Source of the DNA: Plantago ovata
Lineage: Eukaryota; Streptophyta; Magnoliopsida; Lamiales; Plantaginaceae
Assembly (NCBI GenBank): GCA_028274465.1
Contig: CM051456.1
Coordinates: 65,892,753 to 65,956,752 of the forward strand
Reading direction: 5' to 3'
Length of the DNA: 64,000 bases
Shown: in pieces, positions 22,320 to 33,986 of the stretch
Position numbering within the stretch: position 1 is the first letter of the stretch
Layout of the letters: the number at the start of each line of letters is the position of its first letter
Made by a program: the position numbers and the translations under genes
Notes under the pieces: model-generated
What the model saw: only the letters and a program-made list of their open reading frames with translations
Told to the model about the DNA's origin: nothing
Database searches by the model: none

Positions 22320-24735
22320 ATGTCTTTAGGAGATGCTCCCTTGCTGAAGCTGGAAAATTACAAGAAATGGCGAAACAACATGATGCTACATCTTGAGGCC
22401 ATTAGTGATGAGATGGTCACCGTCATTAATGATGGACCTATTAAGATCACCAAGGTTGAAAGGAGTTTCCCTCATAGAACCACTGAAGCTGGAAAGGAAA
22501 CCATCCAAGGCGAACCATCAGATACGGTTGTGCCAAAACAAAGAGAGGAATGGACTTCTGACGAAGCTAAGAGATTCCGTCTTGATGGCCAAGCTAGAAA
22601 CATCATCATTCGATCAACTCCGGATACCATACAGTGCAAACTGTGGGGTGCTAAGACTGCAAAGGAAGCTTGGAAAATGGTTCAAGATCTTGTGCTGGAT
22701 CTGACAAGACCAAGGAAAACAAACTTGAAGTACTTAAATTAAAGTTTCAAAACTTTAAGCAAGGTGCTAACGAGTCACTGGAAGACTTGGACTTCAGATT
22801 CACAACTCTTGTTAGTGAAATGGCAGCGCTGGGTGTTGGAATCTTTATTCATATTCTGAGAAAGTGAAAACTATCATCAGAAGTTTTAATCAAGAATGGA
22901 TCCATACTCAGAATTTCTATTATAATCAAGGAATGCCTGACATTACACCAACAGAGTTGTTCTCTCATCTTGCTACTGTCAATTATGAGACAAAGCAAAG
23001 AGAAAATGTGTTTGCTGAAAAATCGCAAAACATTGCTCTTGCTGCAAAGCCGTCATCTTCTGAAAAGAAGAATGATAAAGAGCCTGCTGATGAAAATGCT
23101 TTTGTTGTTAAAAACATGAAGAAGTTCATCAGTAAGGAACTTGAAAGGCGAAAAACAAAAGAGAAGCTGAAAAAGCATCTTGGTAACAACTACCATAAGT
23201 ACAAAAATGACTACCTCGCTGAACAAGCAAGCTCAGCAAGCTACATCATCAGAAGAACCAGCAGTTGGAAATGATCTATGTTTTTACTGCAAAAAGCCTG
23301 GACACTTCAAAGCTAATTGCCCTTTGCTGAAAGGCAAATCTGCTGAAAAGAAGAAGAAGTTCAAAAGAGCTTTCATTGCTGAAGAAAAGAAGAAGCTTCA
23401 AGCAAAAATCGATGCTTTGTGTATTGATACAAGCTCCGAAGACAGTGAGGATGAAAGTTCAGACACTGACGATGAAGAAGCCACTCTAGACGTGGAGATT
23501 GGCAAAGAAGTGTGTGGAATAGCTATGGAAGCTTATCCAGATGTGTCGAACTACGAATTCTGCCTCATGGCCGGTCAGGTAAACAACTCTACCTCTGACT
23601 CAGATTCAGAAAGTGAAGACGAGATTGACCTTGACAAGATTCAAGGAGAAATCGAAAGATTTGAGAAAACTCTCAGCAAACAACAAGAGAAACTACAACT
23701 TGCTGAAACTCTGACCAAGCAAACTACTGAAAAGTACGTTTTGTTGAAGGAAGAGACACAAGAAAAGGATGCTGAAATAAGGCGTCTTAAGAAGTTGATT
23801 GCTGAGGCCGCAGAGAAAATTCTCAAATGGCATTAGAATTGGAAGAGTATCAGTCCTCAATTCTAAAGTTACTTGCTGAAATTCAAGAAATGAAAAAGAT
23901 GAAAATCAATTTCAAATCTTATGTGGAAGCAAGTAATACGCTGACTGAACTAAACTCTTATTTGAGAGATCCATCTCAGAAAGAAGGTTTAGGAGCAACG
24001 TGCGAAGGTGATAACGTAGAAATCTTGAGAAAAGATAAATCACCTATCTCCTTTGTACGTGCTACTGATAGTAGTCCTCCAGTAATCTATCAGTTTGGTC
24101 AAACTAAGGTTGCTGAAACATGCAATCAAGTACCTATGACCATAAAGCCCGCTGTTGCTACTCAAAGTAACAAGACTTTAAAAGAAAAACAGGTTGTTGA
24201 GAAGCAAACTGGAAAGAAGAAGAATGCCGTGAAGCATTCCGCCAAACAAGTTGCTGAAAAGCAAGTTGTTAAGACTAAAGGCAAGATTACTAAAAGTAAT
24301 CAGAAGTCCTTTGCTGATAAACCTGAATCAAGTAAGGTTGCTGAAGCTAAAGCTCAGCATTCTCCGAAAAGTGGACTAGGTTTCAAAACCAAGCAAAGTC
24401 AACTCTTTCATGAGTATAAGCAAAGTCAGCAAAGATACTTCAAAGAGATGAAGAAAATCAAGCCTAAGAGTTCTGAAAAGACTCCCAATGCTAGGACTAG
24501 AAGGAACCTTGCTAGAAAAGAACTTACTGAAAAGTATGTTCAGCAAAAAGGTCAACAGAGCAAGACACCACATCAGAAAGTGGATTTGACCAGCACGAGT
24601 CAAAAGTCTTTCAGCTCAAATCCTCCTAGTTCCTCAGCAAGTAGAAAACAAGTCAAAGTTGAAAAACTTCAGACTTGGGTTTCCACTGGACGCATTCTTG
24701 AACATGTTAATGGACATCCATCATTGGATAATTAA
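22320..24735 (+). pseudogene. Sirevirus gag, broken by several frameshifts
   Basis: The ATG at 22320 opens a typical copia capsid start (MSLGDAPLLKLENYKKWRNN). The capsid then continues only by changing frame near 22700 (KTKENKLEVLKLKFQNF), near 22845, near 23215 and near 23815. A CCHC zinc knuckle (CFYCKKPGHFKANC, about 23277-23320) follows a Lys-rich stretch, then an acidic region and a coiled coil (EKTLSKQQEKLQLAETLTKQ). The last part is very Lys/Gln-rich with repeated AEKQVV units and ends at TAA, 24733-24735. The large size after the knuckle is typical of Sirevirus gag. This copy cannot make an intact Gag. Confidence 0.8.
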
Positions 24736-27700
24736 CTTGTTTGCTCTTGATTGTGCAGACTGCAGCCACGGAGACAAACGATGCAATCTGGCACTTTGAT
24801 AGTGGTTGTGGAAAGCACATGACGGGCAACAAGAATAACCTTATAAACTATAGACGGTGGTCTAAAGGTCCAACAATAAGGTTTGCTGGTGGAGGCTCCG
24901 GATCTACAAAAGGCTATGGTGATGTGAAGTTGGGATGCATAACCATTTTTGGAGTTCTTTATGTCAAAAATCTTAAGTTTAACCTTTTCAGCATGAGCCA
25001 ATTTGCTGACAAAGGATACTTCATCGAAATTAAAAGTGATGAATGTAAACTTGTAGATTTTGAGACTAAAAAGGTTATAATGATTGCAAGAAGATCAGGA
25101 GGCTTGTACACCGTTGATTGGTCTTCAGAAAACGTTGAAAAATGCCTTGTCTCAGATCATGATTGCCTTGCTGAAAAAGCATAGTTATGGCATAAACGAA
25201 CAAGTCATCTAAACTTCAAGACACTGAATAAGCTGTCTAAAAAGGCACTTGTAGTTGGATTACCTAGGGTTACTTTTAAGAAGGATGGTGTTTGCAATGC
25301 ATGTCAGCAAGGTAAGCAAACCAAATCTTCTTTCAAGAACAAGGCAGTACCGTCAACTACAAAACCTTTAAAACTCTTACACATGGACTTGTTTGAATCT
25401 TCTTCAACAAGCTATGCTGGTAAGAAGTATGGTCTAGTCGTGGTAGATGACTATTCAAGATTCACTTGGGTAGTATTTATCAAGCACAAATCTGAAACCA
25501 AGACTGAAATACCTAACTTGCTGAATAAGCTTGAAGTCATGAAAAATGACAAGGTAAAAGTCATAAGGACAGACCATGGTACTGAGTTTGTAAACCAGTA
25601 CATAACTGAATATTGTACCTCCAAAGGTATTCAACATCAGTTATCCTCAGTAAGGACACCACAACAAACGGTGTTGCTGAACGGAAGAATCGTACCCTGA
25701 AAGAAGCCGCAAGAACAATGCTTGCTGACACTGAAATAAGTGAGGCTTATTGGGTTGAAGCGATTAATACCGCCTGCTATACTCAAAATAGATGTTTGAT
25801 TACTATGGAATACAACAAAACTCCTTATGAATTGTTTGTTGGAAGACCTCCTAACATCACTCATCTAAGAGTATTTGGTTGCAAGTGTTTCGTTCTTAAC
25901 AATGGTAGAGAATACCTAAGAACATTTCAACCAAAGGCAGACGAAGCGATATTTCTTGGCTACTCTTTGCATAGTAAAGCTTATAGAGTTTACAACAAAA
26001 AGGCACAAAAGATTGAAGAATCTATGCATGTTGTATTCTATGAAAAGTCACAAGGAGTGCCTGCTGAAGAAGAAATATCAGAATGTATGAAAAAGCTAAT
26101 CATACATGAGCAAAGAACTGAATCTGATGCTAGGCAAATCAAGTCAATTGAACTAAATGATGATTCTGACAATGACTCTCCTCCCCCGAGTCATGACAAG
26201 ATAAATATAGTTCACGACAAAGAATTTCCAGACAAAGATGCGGTTGCTCCGGAAGTTGATGAAATTACGCAATCTCCAGTGCCTGCTGATGAAATACCTC
26301 AATCCAGCAATGTTGAACAAGCAGTTGCTGACGAACAAATCTCAGCAGAGACACAAATTCCCAGTAGTACTGAACAAGTACATACTGAAGAGTCACATGC
26401 TGATGAGCAAACATATCCTGATCCAACAAACAGGAAACCTGTTAATAAATGGATTAGAGATCATCCCTCTACGGATATGATTGGCGATATTAATAAACGC
26501 CAAGTGACTAGATCCAAAGCTACTCAGGGACTTGCTGAAGAAGCAACTGTCGTAGAAGTAGAATCTTTGTTCTCTTGCTTTGTATCAGAAATTGAACCTA
26601 AAACCATAGAAGAAGCTTTGAAGCATTCTGAATGGATAAAGGCAATGCAAGAAGAATTGGATCAATTTGAAAGGAACAAAGTCTGGAAACTGGTGCCACT
26701 TGCTGAAGATAAGAAAGCTATTGGTACAAAGTGGGTGTTCAGAAACAAGCTGAGCGAGTCTGGTGAAGTAACAAGAAATAAAGCACGCTTAGTTGCTCAA
26801 GGTTACTGTCAGACTGAAGGATTGGACTATGATGAGTCTTACGCTCCAGTTGCAAGATTGGATGCAATTAGGCTTTTCTTGGCCTTTGCTGCTCACAATG
26901 ACTTCATTGTTTACCAAATGGATGTTAAAAGTGCATTCTTAAATGGTGAACTTCCTGAAGAAGTCTACCTAGAACAACCCCCTGGCTTTGAACTTCCCTC
27001 AGAAATCAAGATGGTATACAAGCTTCAGAAAGCTGTATATGGTCTAAAGCAAGCACCAAGAGCATGGTATGATACCTTGGCTAAGTTCTTGCTGGAAAAT
27101 GGTTTCAAGAAAGGTGAAGTTGACAAAACATTATTTACCATGAACCATGATGGTAAATTAATCTTAGTTCAAATTTATGTGGATGACATAATTTTTGGAT
27201 CTAAGGACAAGCAACTTTGTGATGATTTTGCCAAACTCATGACTAATAAGTTTGAAATGAGTATGATGGGAAAATTGAATTACTTCCTAGGGTTGCAAGT
27301 CTAGCAACTCAAAGATGGAATATTCATAAATCAAGCAAAGTATGCGAAAGAAATGCTCATAAAGTTTAGGATCAAAGAGGATGAGAAACCTGAAAAGATC
27401 CCTATGAGTGTTGGTACCAAATTGGGCTATACTAAAGAGGACAAAAGTGTTGAAGAACACAAGTATAGGAAGCTCATTGGTTCCTTGTTGTATCTAACAG
27501 CAAGTAGACCTGACATTCAGTATGCTGTTTGTGTGTGTGCAAGATTCCAATCTGATCCAAGAGAATCACACTACAAAAAGGCAATTAAAATACTGAAATA
27601 TGTTAAAGGTACAGTCAATGTTGGATTATGGTATCCTAAAGATTCTGGACTTGAATTGGTTGGCTATTCTGATGCTGATCATGGTGGATCAACTCTTGAT

Positions 27701-28126
27701 AGAAAAAGTACCTCTGGAACTTGTCAGTTTTTGGGTACTAGATTAATATCATGGTTCAGCAAGAAGCAAACATGTGTCGCCAATTCATCTACTGAATCTG
27801 AATACATTGCAGATGGTTGTTGCACAGCTCAAATCCTATGGATTCAGCAACAATTAAGAGATTATGGTATTTCTGCAAAGAAAACACCAATCTTTTGTGA
27901 TAATACAAGTGCTATTGCAATTACGCAAAATCCTAAGTTTCACTCTAGGACCAAGCACATTGATATTAGACATCATTTCATTAGAGATCATGTGGAAAAA
28001 GGTGATATTGAGGTTGTGAAAGTAGGTACTGAAGATCAGCTTGCTGATATCTTTACCAAGCCCCTACCGGATAATAGGTTCGCAATGCTAAGGTATAACC
28101 TTGGATTGATTGAACTACCTCAATAA
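24732..28126 (+). pseudogene. Sirevirus pol: protease, integrase, RT, RNase H, with stops and a frameshift
   Basis: The protease has its DSG active site in IWHFDSGCGKHMTG (about 24792). The integrase zinc region (WHKRTSHLNF, then CNACQQGKQ) is followed by catalytic Asp in LHMDLFES, Asp in VIRTDHGTEF and Glu in [14 protein letters not shown] has [20 protein letters not shown] and the YVDD box ([10 protein letters not shown], about 27172). RNase H has GYSDADHGG, STESEY and the HIDIRHHFIRDHV end. Lesions: TAG at 25182-25184 before the integrase finger, a frameshift near 25665 inside the integrase core, and TAG at 27302-27304 after RT. Pol ends at TAA, 28124-28126. Confidence 0.85.
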
Positions 28127-28144
28127 AGGATACACTTGGCAGAA

Positions 28145-28506
28145 TGCTGAAACAGGTATTCAGCAAGCCAAAGTATTCCTGTCCAAAAACCAAGTCACTG
28201 ATTTCTTCTAAGAAATGATAAGTCACTACGTGATTGCTGAAACAGGCATTCAACAAGTAATTCTTTCAAAACGGGTATTTGTTAGGAAACTTGATCACTT
28301 GCTGAGACAGGAACTCAGTAAGAGAAAGAACTTAAGGATTGCTGAGACGGGTACTCAGACAATCAAAAGATACTGAAACAGGTATTCAAGTATCAAAGGA
28401 GTTTTCTGAGACGGGAACTCCGAAAAAGAGCAAAAACTCATCTCTCAGATTTTACCAAAAGATGTCTCAAGTGCAAAAGAATTTACTGATACGGGAAATC
28501 AGAAAT
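28145..28506 (+). repeat. Array of eight stem-loops with a conserved 7-nt loop and varying stems
   Basis: In the spacer after pol, eight short hairpins occur within 362 bp. Each has a 7-nt loop fitting ACRGGWA (one is ACAGGCA). Positions: 28145-28165, 28234-28256, 28267-28281 (only 4 bp), 28298-28322, 28337-28364, 28369-28394, 28402-28426 and 28481-28506. Stems differ in sequence but still pair, for example TGCTGAA/TTCAGCA, CTGAG/CTCAG, GATACT-GAA/TTCA-AGTATC and CTGAT/ATCAG. Three contain one bulged A and one contains a G-U pair. No frame runs through the array, so it works, if at all, as RNA or as protein-binding DNA. Confidence 0.85.
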
Positions 28507-28539
28507 GTCTTTTAAGCTAAGAAAATATGAGATATCTAA

Positions 28540-28555
28540 GTAAGGGGGAACTTTC
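28540..28555 (+). promoter_or_regulatory. Internal polypurine-like tract
   Basis: TAAGGGGGAACTTTC resembles the tract before the 3' LTR (AAAAAGGGGGAAATTT). Similar AGGGGGAA tracts lie at about 21651 (in the LTR) and about 44704 (in the extra ORF). Several purine tracts per element are known for Sireviruses; whether this one primes plus-strand DNA is not shown here. Confidence 0.45.
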
Positions 28556-29030
28556 AGCAAGTATCTAGATTGTTAATTCAAACTCGCTGAAAAGATTCTT
28601 GTCTATTTCAGCAAGCAATCTATCTCGTATTACTCGGTAAAATCAATTTGTGACGTTAAGCTGGCACAGATAAACTCGCAATAATCATGACATGAAATTC
28701 AATCGTGGCCATTGATTAAAAGGAGTTACTAATCTAACGGCTAACAAAACAAAGAGAGAGAGTGCTCTGACGGTTTTAGTTAGTGGGCCACTTCGCATTC
28801 AATGCAAAGGATCCACTAACTCCAGTGTTTCTCTGTTTTACCCTTGCTGAGAGCTCAAATCGATTGAGTTTCTCACACACCAGAGACACTATATAAAGAA
28901 GGAGTTAGAGAAATGACAAAATTCTTTAACTCACATTTCCTTTCTCTGCAAATTCTAGCCTGAATCTACTGTACCTCCGGTCAAAAAGCAAACTATCTCT
29001 TTTCGTACAATCTTTCTTGCTATATAAGAA
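28556..29030 (+). other. Spacer before the extra ORF, promoter candidate
   Basis: No coding frame. A TATA-like CTATATAAAG (about 28889-28898), about 140 bp upstream of the ATG at 29031, may be a promoter for a subgenomic mRNA of the extra ORF. A CT-rich leader follows. Confidence 0.4.
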
Positions 29031-32000
29031 ATGGCTCCCAAGAGACAGTTATCAAAGTCCTCAAAATCGTCAAAGGTTGATAGTGCTGAAACACGCACTA
29101 CTCCGGTGACTACTCTGGCCCCAGACACAACGAAAGTTGTGTTGAAAAACGACCGAATCACTGTAAAACCTATGCCTCCTTCATATCTTGACACTGCAAA
29201 GTGTGAGATGTTGATGCAATGGGGAGGGTTTGCAAAAGAAAAGTACATTAGGTACTTTTATGAACAAGAACTTGATGACCAAAATGAAGAGGCGCTTGAA
29301 TTCATCAAGCAGCAAGGCCTCATGAACTTTATCTCTGCTCGCACTAAGCAAGTGAGCATGATTGATACAATGGAATTCTACAACAATGCAGAAATGCAGT
29401 CCCTTACAGACAATAATGGAGTCACTGAAAAAGTGATCCTTACTTATGTTCAGAACACGCAAATCGTCCTGAAATGGACTGATTTAGCGGAGATTTTTCA
29501 GATTCCAACCACTGGAACTGAAGATGACGTCACTGCTTCTGACGAAGAAATTGAAGCTTTCTACAGTGACGTCAGAAATGAGAAAATGAAGAAAGGCGAG
29601 ATAGCTCCCGTGACTTGGACAAAGCACGTTAAGAGAAAGCATCTCTGCCATTCACTTGGTCTAGTAGCTCTGCTACTAATAAAAGTTCTTGACTCCCAAG
29701 TTGGAGGAATTGACCAAGTAGGCCTGAGAAGATGGCCATTGCTGATGCATATCTATGAAAATAAATTAGAACTTAACTGGGCTAAGTACATTTTCAACAG
29801 GCTTGTTGATTGTGTCACTAAGTTTAAGGTAAAGGTAGAAGACAACAAGGTCTCACCTTCCTTTCCAGTTATGTATGGAATCAAGATATGCTATATCCTT
29901 GAACATTTCAGGATTCAGCTAAGAAACCCATTGCCAATCAAGAAATCTGTGTGCAATGTGGGAAGATCTTTCTACAAGCAAAATGTACCTAAGATTGCTG
30001 GAAAGAAAACTACGAAGACAACAACTGCAAATGTTGTCAGCACAAGCCAGCAAGAAAGGTATACAACAGCTGCAGATGTTACCACTCAGCAACTTAGAGA
30101 TGAAACTGCTGTTGGTGGTGGTAACACAATTAAAACTGCTGTAGAAAATCAACAAGGTACGTGTACAACACCTGTTGCTGAAAAGGCAACAATAGATGAC
30201 TCTAGGAAACTGGAGAAATCTAAAAAGAAAAAGAGGAAAGCTGATGATGACACTCAGATTGCAGCGTCATCAGCAAATCCCGTACCTAAGAGGAAACAGA
30301 CAAGTAACAAAAGAAAGAAGACACTGGCTTCTCAGTCAGTCCCTAATGTCCAAGACACCTCAGTCAATTCCCAGACAAATGCTGAAACGCATTTGCCAGT
30401 AGATGTTGCTGGAGTAATTACTGAAACATATATCAGCAATGTTGAAGTGTTTGCGGAAGCCTTCAACAATCAACTTAACGTTGATAACTCTACTGAGAAT
30501 AGACCACAAGGCAGTGGAAATGAAATTCCTGCCCAAGTCCCAGATATCTACATTGTAGATAATTTGGATGATCAAACCATGGAACCAGTAAGCGACATTG
30601 CTGCTGATCTGCAAAGAGCGGCACTTGCTGATGCTGCTGAACAGATGGTTGCTGAACAAGCAACTCATCAAGTTGCTGAAACCCAGCTTGCTGAAGGACC
30701 AGTTGCTGAGATAGCAATGGTTCCAGTTCCTGAAGTTGCTGAAACTCAAGAAGCATTATTCAAAGACACATCTCTTGATGCTGAGAATACTGGCCCAAGT
30801 TCACCCAAGACTTCAATTGACAAAGTCCAGCTTGTACTGGAAGATTTAAGCAAACAAATGGAGTTGGAGATTGAAGAATCATCCAACAAGTCAATTGATC
30901 TCTTCATGACAAGCAGTGAGCTTAAAGGTCAAGATGCTTCTGCTCAACTTGTCATTTCAGAGACAAGGGAGATTGCTGAATCCGCACAGCTTTCTCAGTT
31001 AGAGCAAAATCAGAAGTCTGCTGAAGAAACAGTCCCAGAAGCTGAAGGAACTGTTAATGCTGAAAGGACTGAGCCACAACCTGTCCTTCCTCAGCAGGTA
31101 GTTAATTCAACCATCAGTAAAACTTCAAATTCTGAAAATTGTTCTTTTGCTAAAATTATTCTTTCTCTACAGACTTCTCAAGATGCAAGTCAGATGGTTG
31201 CTGAAGCCTCTGCACCAGAACCAACACTCCCTGCTCAGCAGGTAGTTAATAATTTTGGTATAAAAACTAAGTTTGACAGCTTAGTACTTGTGTCTAACTA
31301 TAATTTATTTCAGGATGAACAAATGGAGGATGCTACTCAAGCTCCTCATGGAATGGAAATTGTACTACATGAGCTTGCTGACTCTCAGCAGGTAAATCAT
31401 GTTTCATATTTAAACTCTAAAACAATTCTCCAAACCAATCCTGATCTAAATAAAATTCTTTTTCAGGCTCAAAAGGAGACCACTGAAGTGGTACTCATCA
31501 CTGAAGATCAGCAAGTAACTTCTGAAGAACTTTACTTGAACTTCAAGAGGACAACTTTGTCCAGAGTTGCTAAGTCTGTCAGCAACTGGCAAAGGTACAG
31601 GAGAATGGACTTCTCAGATCTTCACTTTCATCTCTCAAATGAGAAAAAGAGAACTTCACTGTTAAAGCTCGAAACATTTGTCCACTCCATCCTTCCTGAA
31701 GAAATGACATATTCTCAGCAAATGAGCTCAAATCTGATTGCTCAAATCAGAGAGAATATGAAGGCCAAATTTAAGAGTGCCTCTCCAGCTGAACAAGCTG
31801 TGATGCTCAAAGGTCTTTTTGTTCCTGTGGTGGCTGATCCCCACAAATTAACTGAGGAAGAGGAAGTGACAAGTGTTGCTTTGTATAAGCACGTTGAGCT
31901 AGTCATTCTGACAGATGATGAAGAAGAAGAAGAAGATGAGAACATTCCCACTGATCCCAGTGATGATGAAGGGAAAGATTCTAAGGACAAGAAAGATGAC

Positions 32001-32547
32001 GATGATGACAATCAAGGTCCAAGTCCTGGTGCTGGTGGATTGAAGTTGACAGTTGCTGAAAACACTCAATCTGACAATCAGCAAGCTGAACAACAACAAT
32101 CTCAGCAAGAATTTCAACCTCCTCCTGCTGCTGCTGAAAATCAAGCACCTATGCAAGGTGCTGATACTGAAGAAGAATACGCCAGAAAAAGGGCTGCCTT
32201 GAAAAATGGCAAAAGTTCAGTTTCTGATGCCAAGGTTACTGAAGAAAACCTTGAAGATGACGATGAAGAAGATGAAGATTACCAACGAGCTCTACAAAAC
32301 AGTCTCGTGATCCATGCAAGGCATACGCAGGATCTGGAAATTGGTGAATCTTCAAGACCAAAATCAAAGGAAGTTCCATCCCTTCCACTGACTACTGGTG
32401 AAACTCCAGTTATTGAGTCTCAAACGTTGCCTTCAGCAACTACTCAATTAAAACTAACTACTGGCGAAACTCCAGTAATTGAGCCCCAAACTCAATTGAA
32501 ACAACTATCTACTGGTGAAACTCCAGTCGTTGAGTCTGAAGCGTTGC
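29031..32547 (+). CDS. Sirevirus extra ORF (env-position ORF), 5' part, interrupted by the TR-GAG insertion
   Basis: The ATG at 29031 follows a TATA-like box, and the frame stays open for 1172 codons up to the insertion. Residues about 40-320 form a globular domain (CEMLMQWGGFAKEKYIRYFY; LNWAKYIFNRLVDCVTKFKV) of a type seen in plant retroelement ORFs. A basic cluster (KKKKRKADDD, then PVPKRKQTSNKRKK) near residues 395-430 looks like a nuclear localisation signal. A long Ala/Glu/Gln/Val-rich disordered region follows, then three intron-like segments, an acidic tract (DDEEEEEDENIP) and three copies of TGETPV(I/V)E. I see no signal peptide or membrane segment, so an envelope role is not supported. 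Past 32547 the frame runs a short way into the TR-GAG LTR and stops at 32630. Confidence 0.8.
31098..31466 (+). other. Three in-frame intron-like segments (candidate exitrons) in the extra ORF
   Basis: Segments 31098-31172 (75 nt), 31242-31313 (72 nt) and 31392-31466 (75 nt) each start GTA after CAGCAG and end in CTACAG or TTTCAG. They are AT-rich compared with the coding sequence around them. All are multiples of three and stop-free, so protein is made whether or not they are spliced. They encode hydrophobic or neutral stretches (such as VVNNFGIKTKFDSLVLVSNY) unlike the Ala/Glu/Gln-rich surroundings. Confidence 0.6.
32395..32547 (+). repeat. Three ~TTGETPVIE coding repeats at the insertion point
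   Basis: Units containing ACTGGTGAAACTCCAGT or a variant start near 32395, 32462 and 32513 and encode TGETPVIES/TGETPVIEP/TGETPVVES. The TR-GAG insertion lies directly after the third copy. Beyond it (44002 on) the sequence LPSATTQ continues, as it also does after the first copy. Confidence 0.85.
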
Positions 32548-33824
32548 TGATGAATGTGTATTTTACACTTTCATTCGAGTCTTTTTCACCTAATTTAGCT
32601 ATCCTCTATGATAATTTAGCTATATTTTAGTACATTTTATTAGAATAGTGTCACGTTTCCCTTTAGATTTTATTTTACATGTTTTGGTTGAAATTCGGAG
32701 ATTTACGGGCAATTATATTGAAGTCTACAAGGAATTGGTGTTCCAGAAGCCTATTTGGAGTATCTGAAGGTTTCCGGATAGGAATTGGAGTCTAGGGGTC
32801 GAATCTGGAGGTTAGAAGGCCATTAGAAGTCTAAAACCGAGTCCGAAAAGGTGAAGAAATCCAAATACGCGTCGAAAACGCGGAAATTCCGCGTTTACAC
32901 TGGGGGCGAACCGCCCCAGCTCTCGGGCGAACCGCCCCAGAGGTTTTTCGGGCCTATATATAGTTGCGAGTTTTCTCTCCGAAAATCATATCTTTCCAAG
33001 CCTACTTTCTCACCTCTCTCTATAGTTTTAGGTAGGAACTTCCCGGGGCCTGTCCTGGGAGTTCCATAGCTTAGGGGATACTTTTTCATAGCAGATTGGA
33101 GCGCGTATGATCGCAATCATCCGGAGATTGACAACCTTCGGTAACTTTGTATCTTACAACTTTTATCTACTTATTTTATTTCTTTCAATATGTTTTCTTC
33201 TATGATTGCTATTGATTGCATGCACATTATGAGTAGCTAAATTTATCGTTGGTGGTAGTATGTGAATTGTTAGCGAGGGAAGATAATCATGCTAATGGCT
33301 ATATCGCGCATTATACTCCGTGTCATTGCTTTATTTCGTTGATGAGTTGAACACCAAAATTCTCGTATGTTGTATTGATCATTATGCACACTTGGACACT
33401 TGTCGGCCAATCAGACCAAATTATCTTCGTAGTGTTGAATGATTACGGAACACAATAGGACGTTAGTTGTTGACAGGTCAGACCCATATTATCTTCGTAG
33501 TGCTTAATACTTACAACAGGACCCAAGATTCATTCAAAGATCTCTATGCAAGACCGAGGAATTTATGCATGATTATCGACCCATTATGTTAAGAAGGACC
33601 ATACTATCACCAACTTCCATTATCTGCTTGAAAACCCCCTATTGCTTTCTATTTGTTGTTTTATATTTTCCTGTTAAATAGATAAAGCTAGTTATAGTCC
33701 TGAGAGAACGACACTCGAGTCATTCTACTACTACACTACGGTTTTCGTTGTAGTTGTGGATTGCCTTTGGCTAAATAACAAATTTATTTGACTGAATTCG
33801 GAACCGACGAATCCGCGTTCATCA
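32548..33824 (+). repeat. 5' LTR of the TR-GAG element
   Basis: It contains two GC-rich palindromes of type GGGGCGAACCGCCCC (32902-32940) directly upstream of the TATA box (TATATATA, 32955-32962). It ends with TTCATCA at 33824. Confidence 0.95.
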
Positions 33825-33827
33825 AAT

Positions 33828-33845
33828 TGGCGTCGTTGCCGGGGA
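33828..33845 (+). promoter_or_regulatory. Primer-binding site for tRNA-Asp
   Basis: TGGCGTCGTTGCCGGGGA lies three bases after the LTR. It is complementary to the 3' end of plant tRNA-Asp with one change (T for C at the sixth base, relative to TGGCGCCGTTGCCGGGGA in the copy at 53865-53882). This PBS is typical of Athila/Tat-type gypsy elements. Confidence 0.9.
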
Positions 33846-33986
33846 GTATACTCCTTTTTTCTGTTTAATTTGTTTATATTTACAGCTTTAGATTCCTAAT
33901 TCTATTAGTTTTAATTTTCCTTTTTAATCTCTCTCTGCTTTCCTATTTGTTTCTAATCACCTTTTCTAGTCTGTCACAGATAGTGT

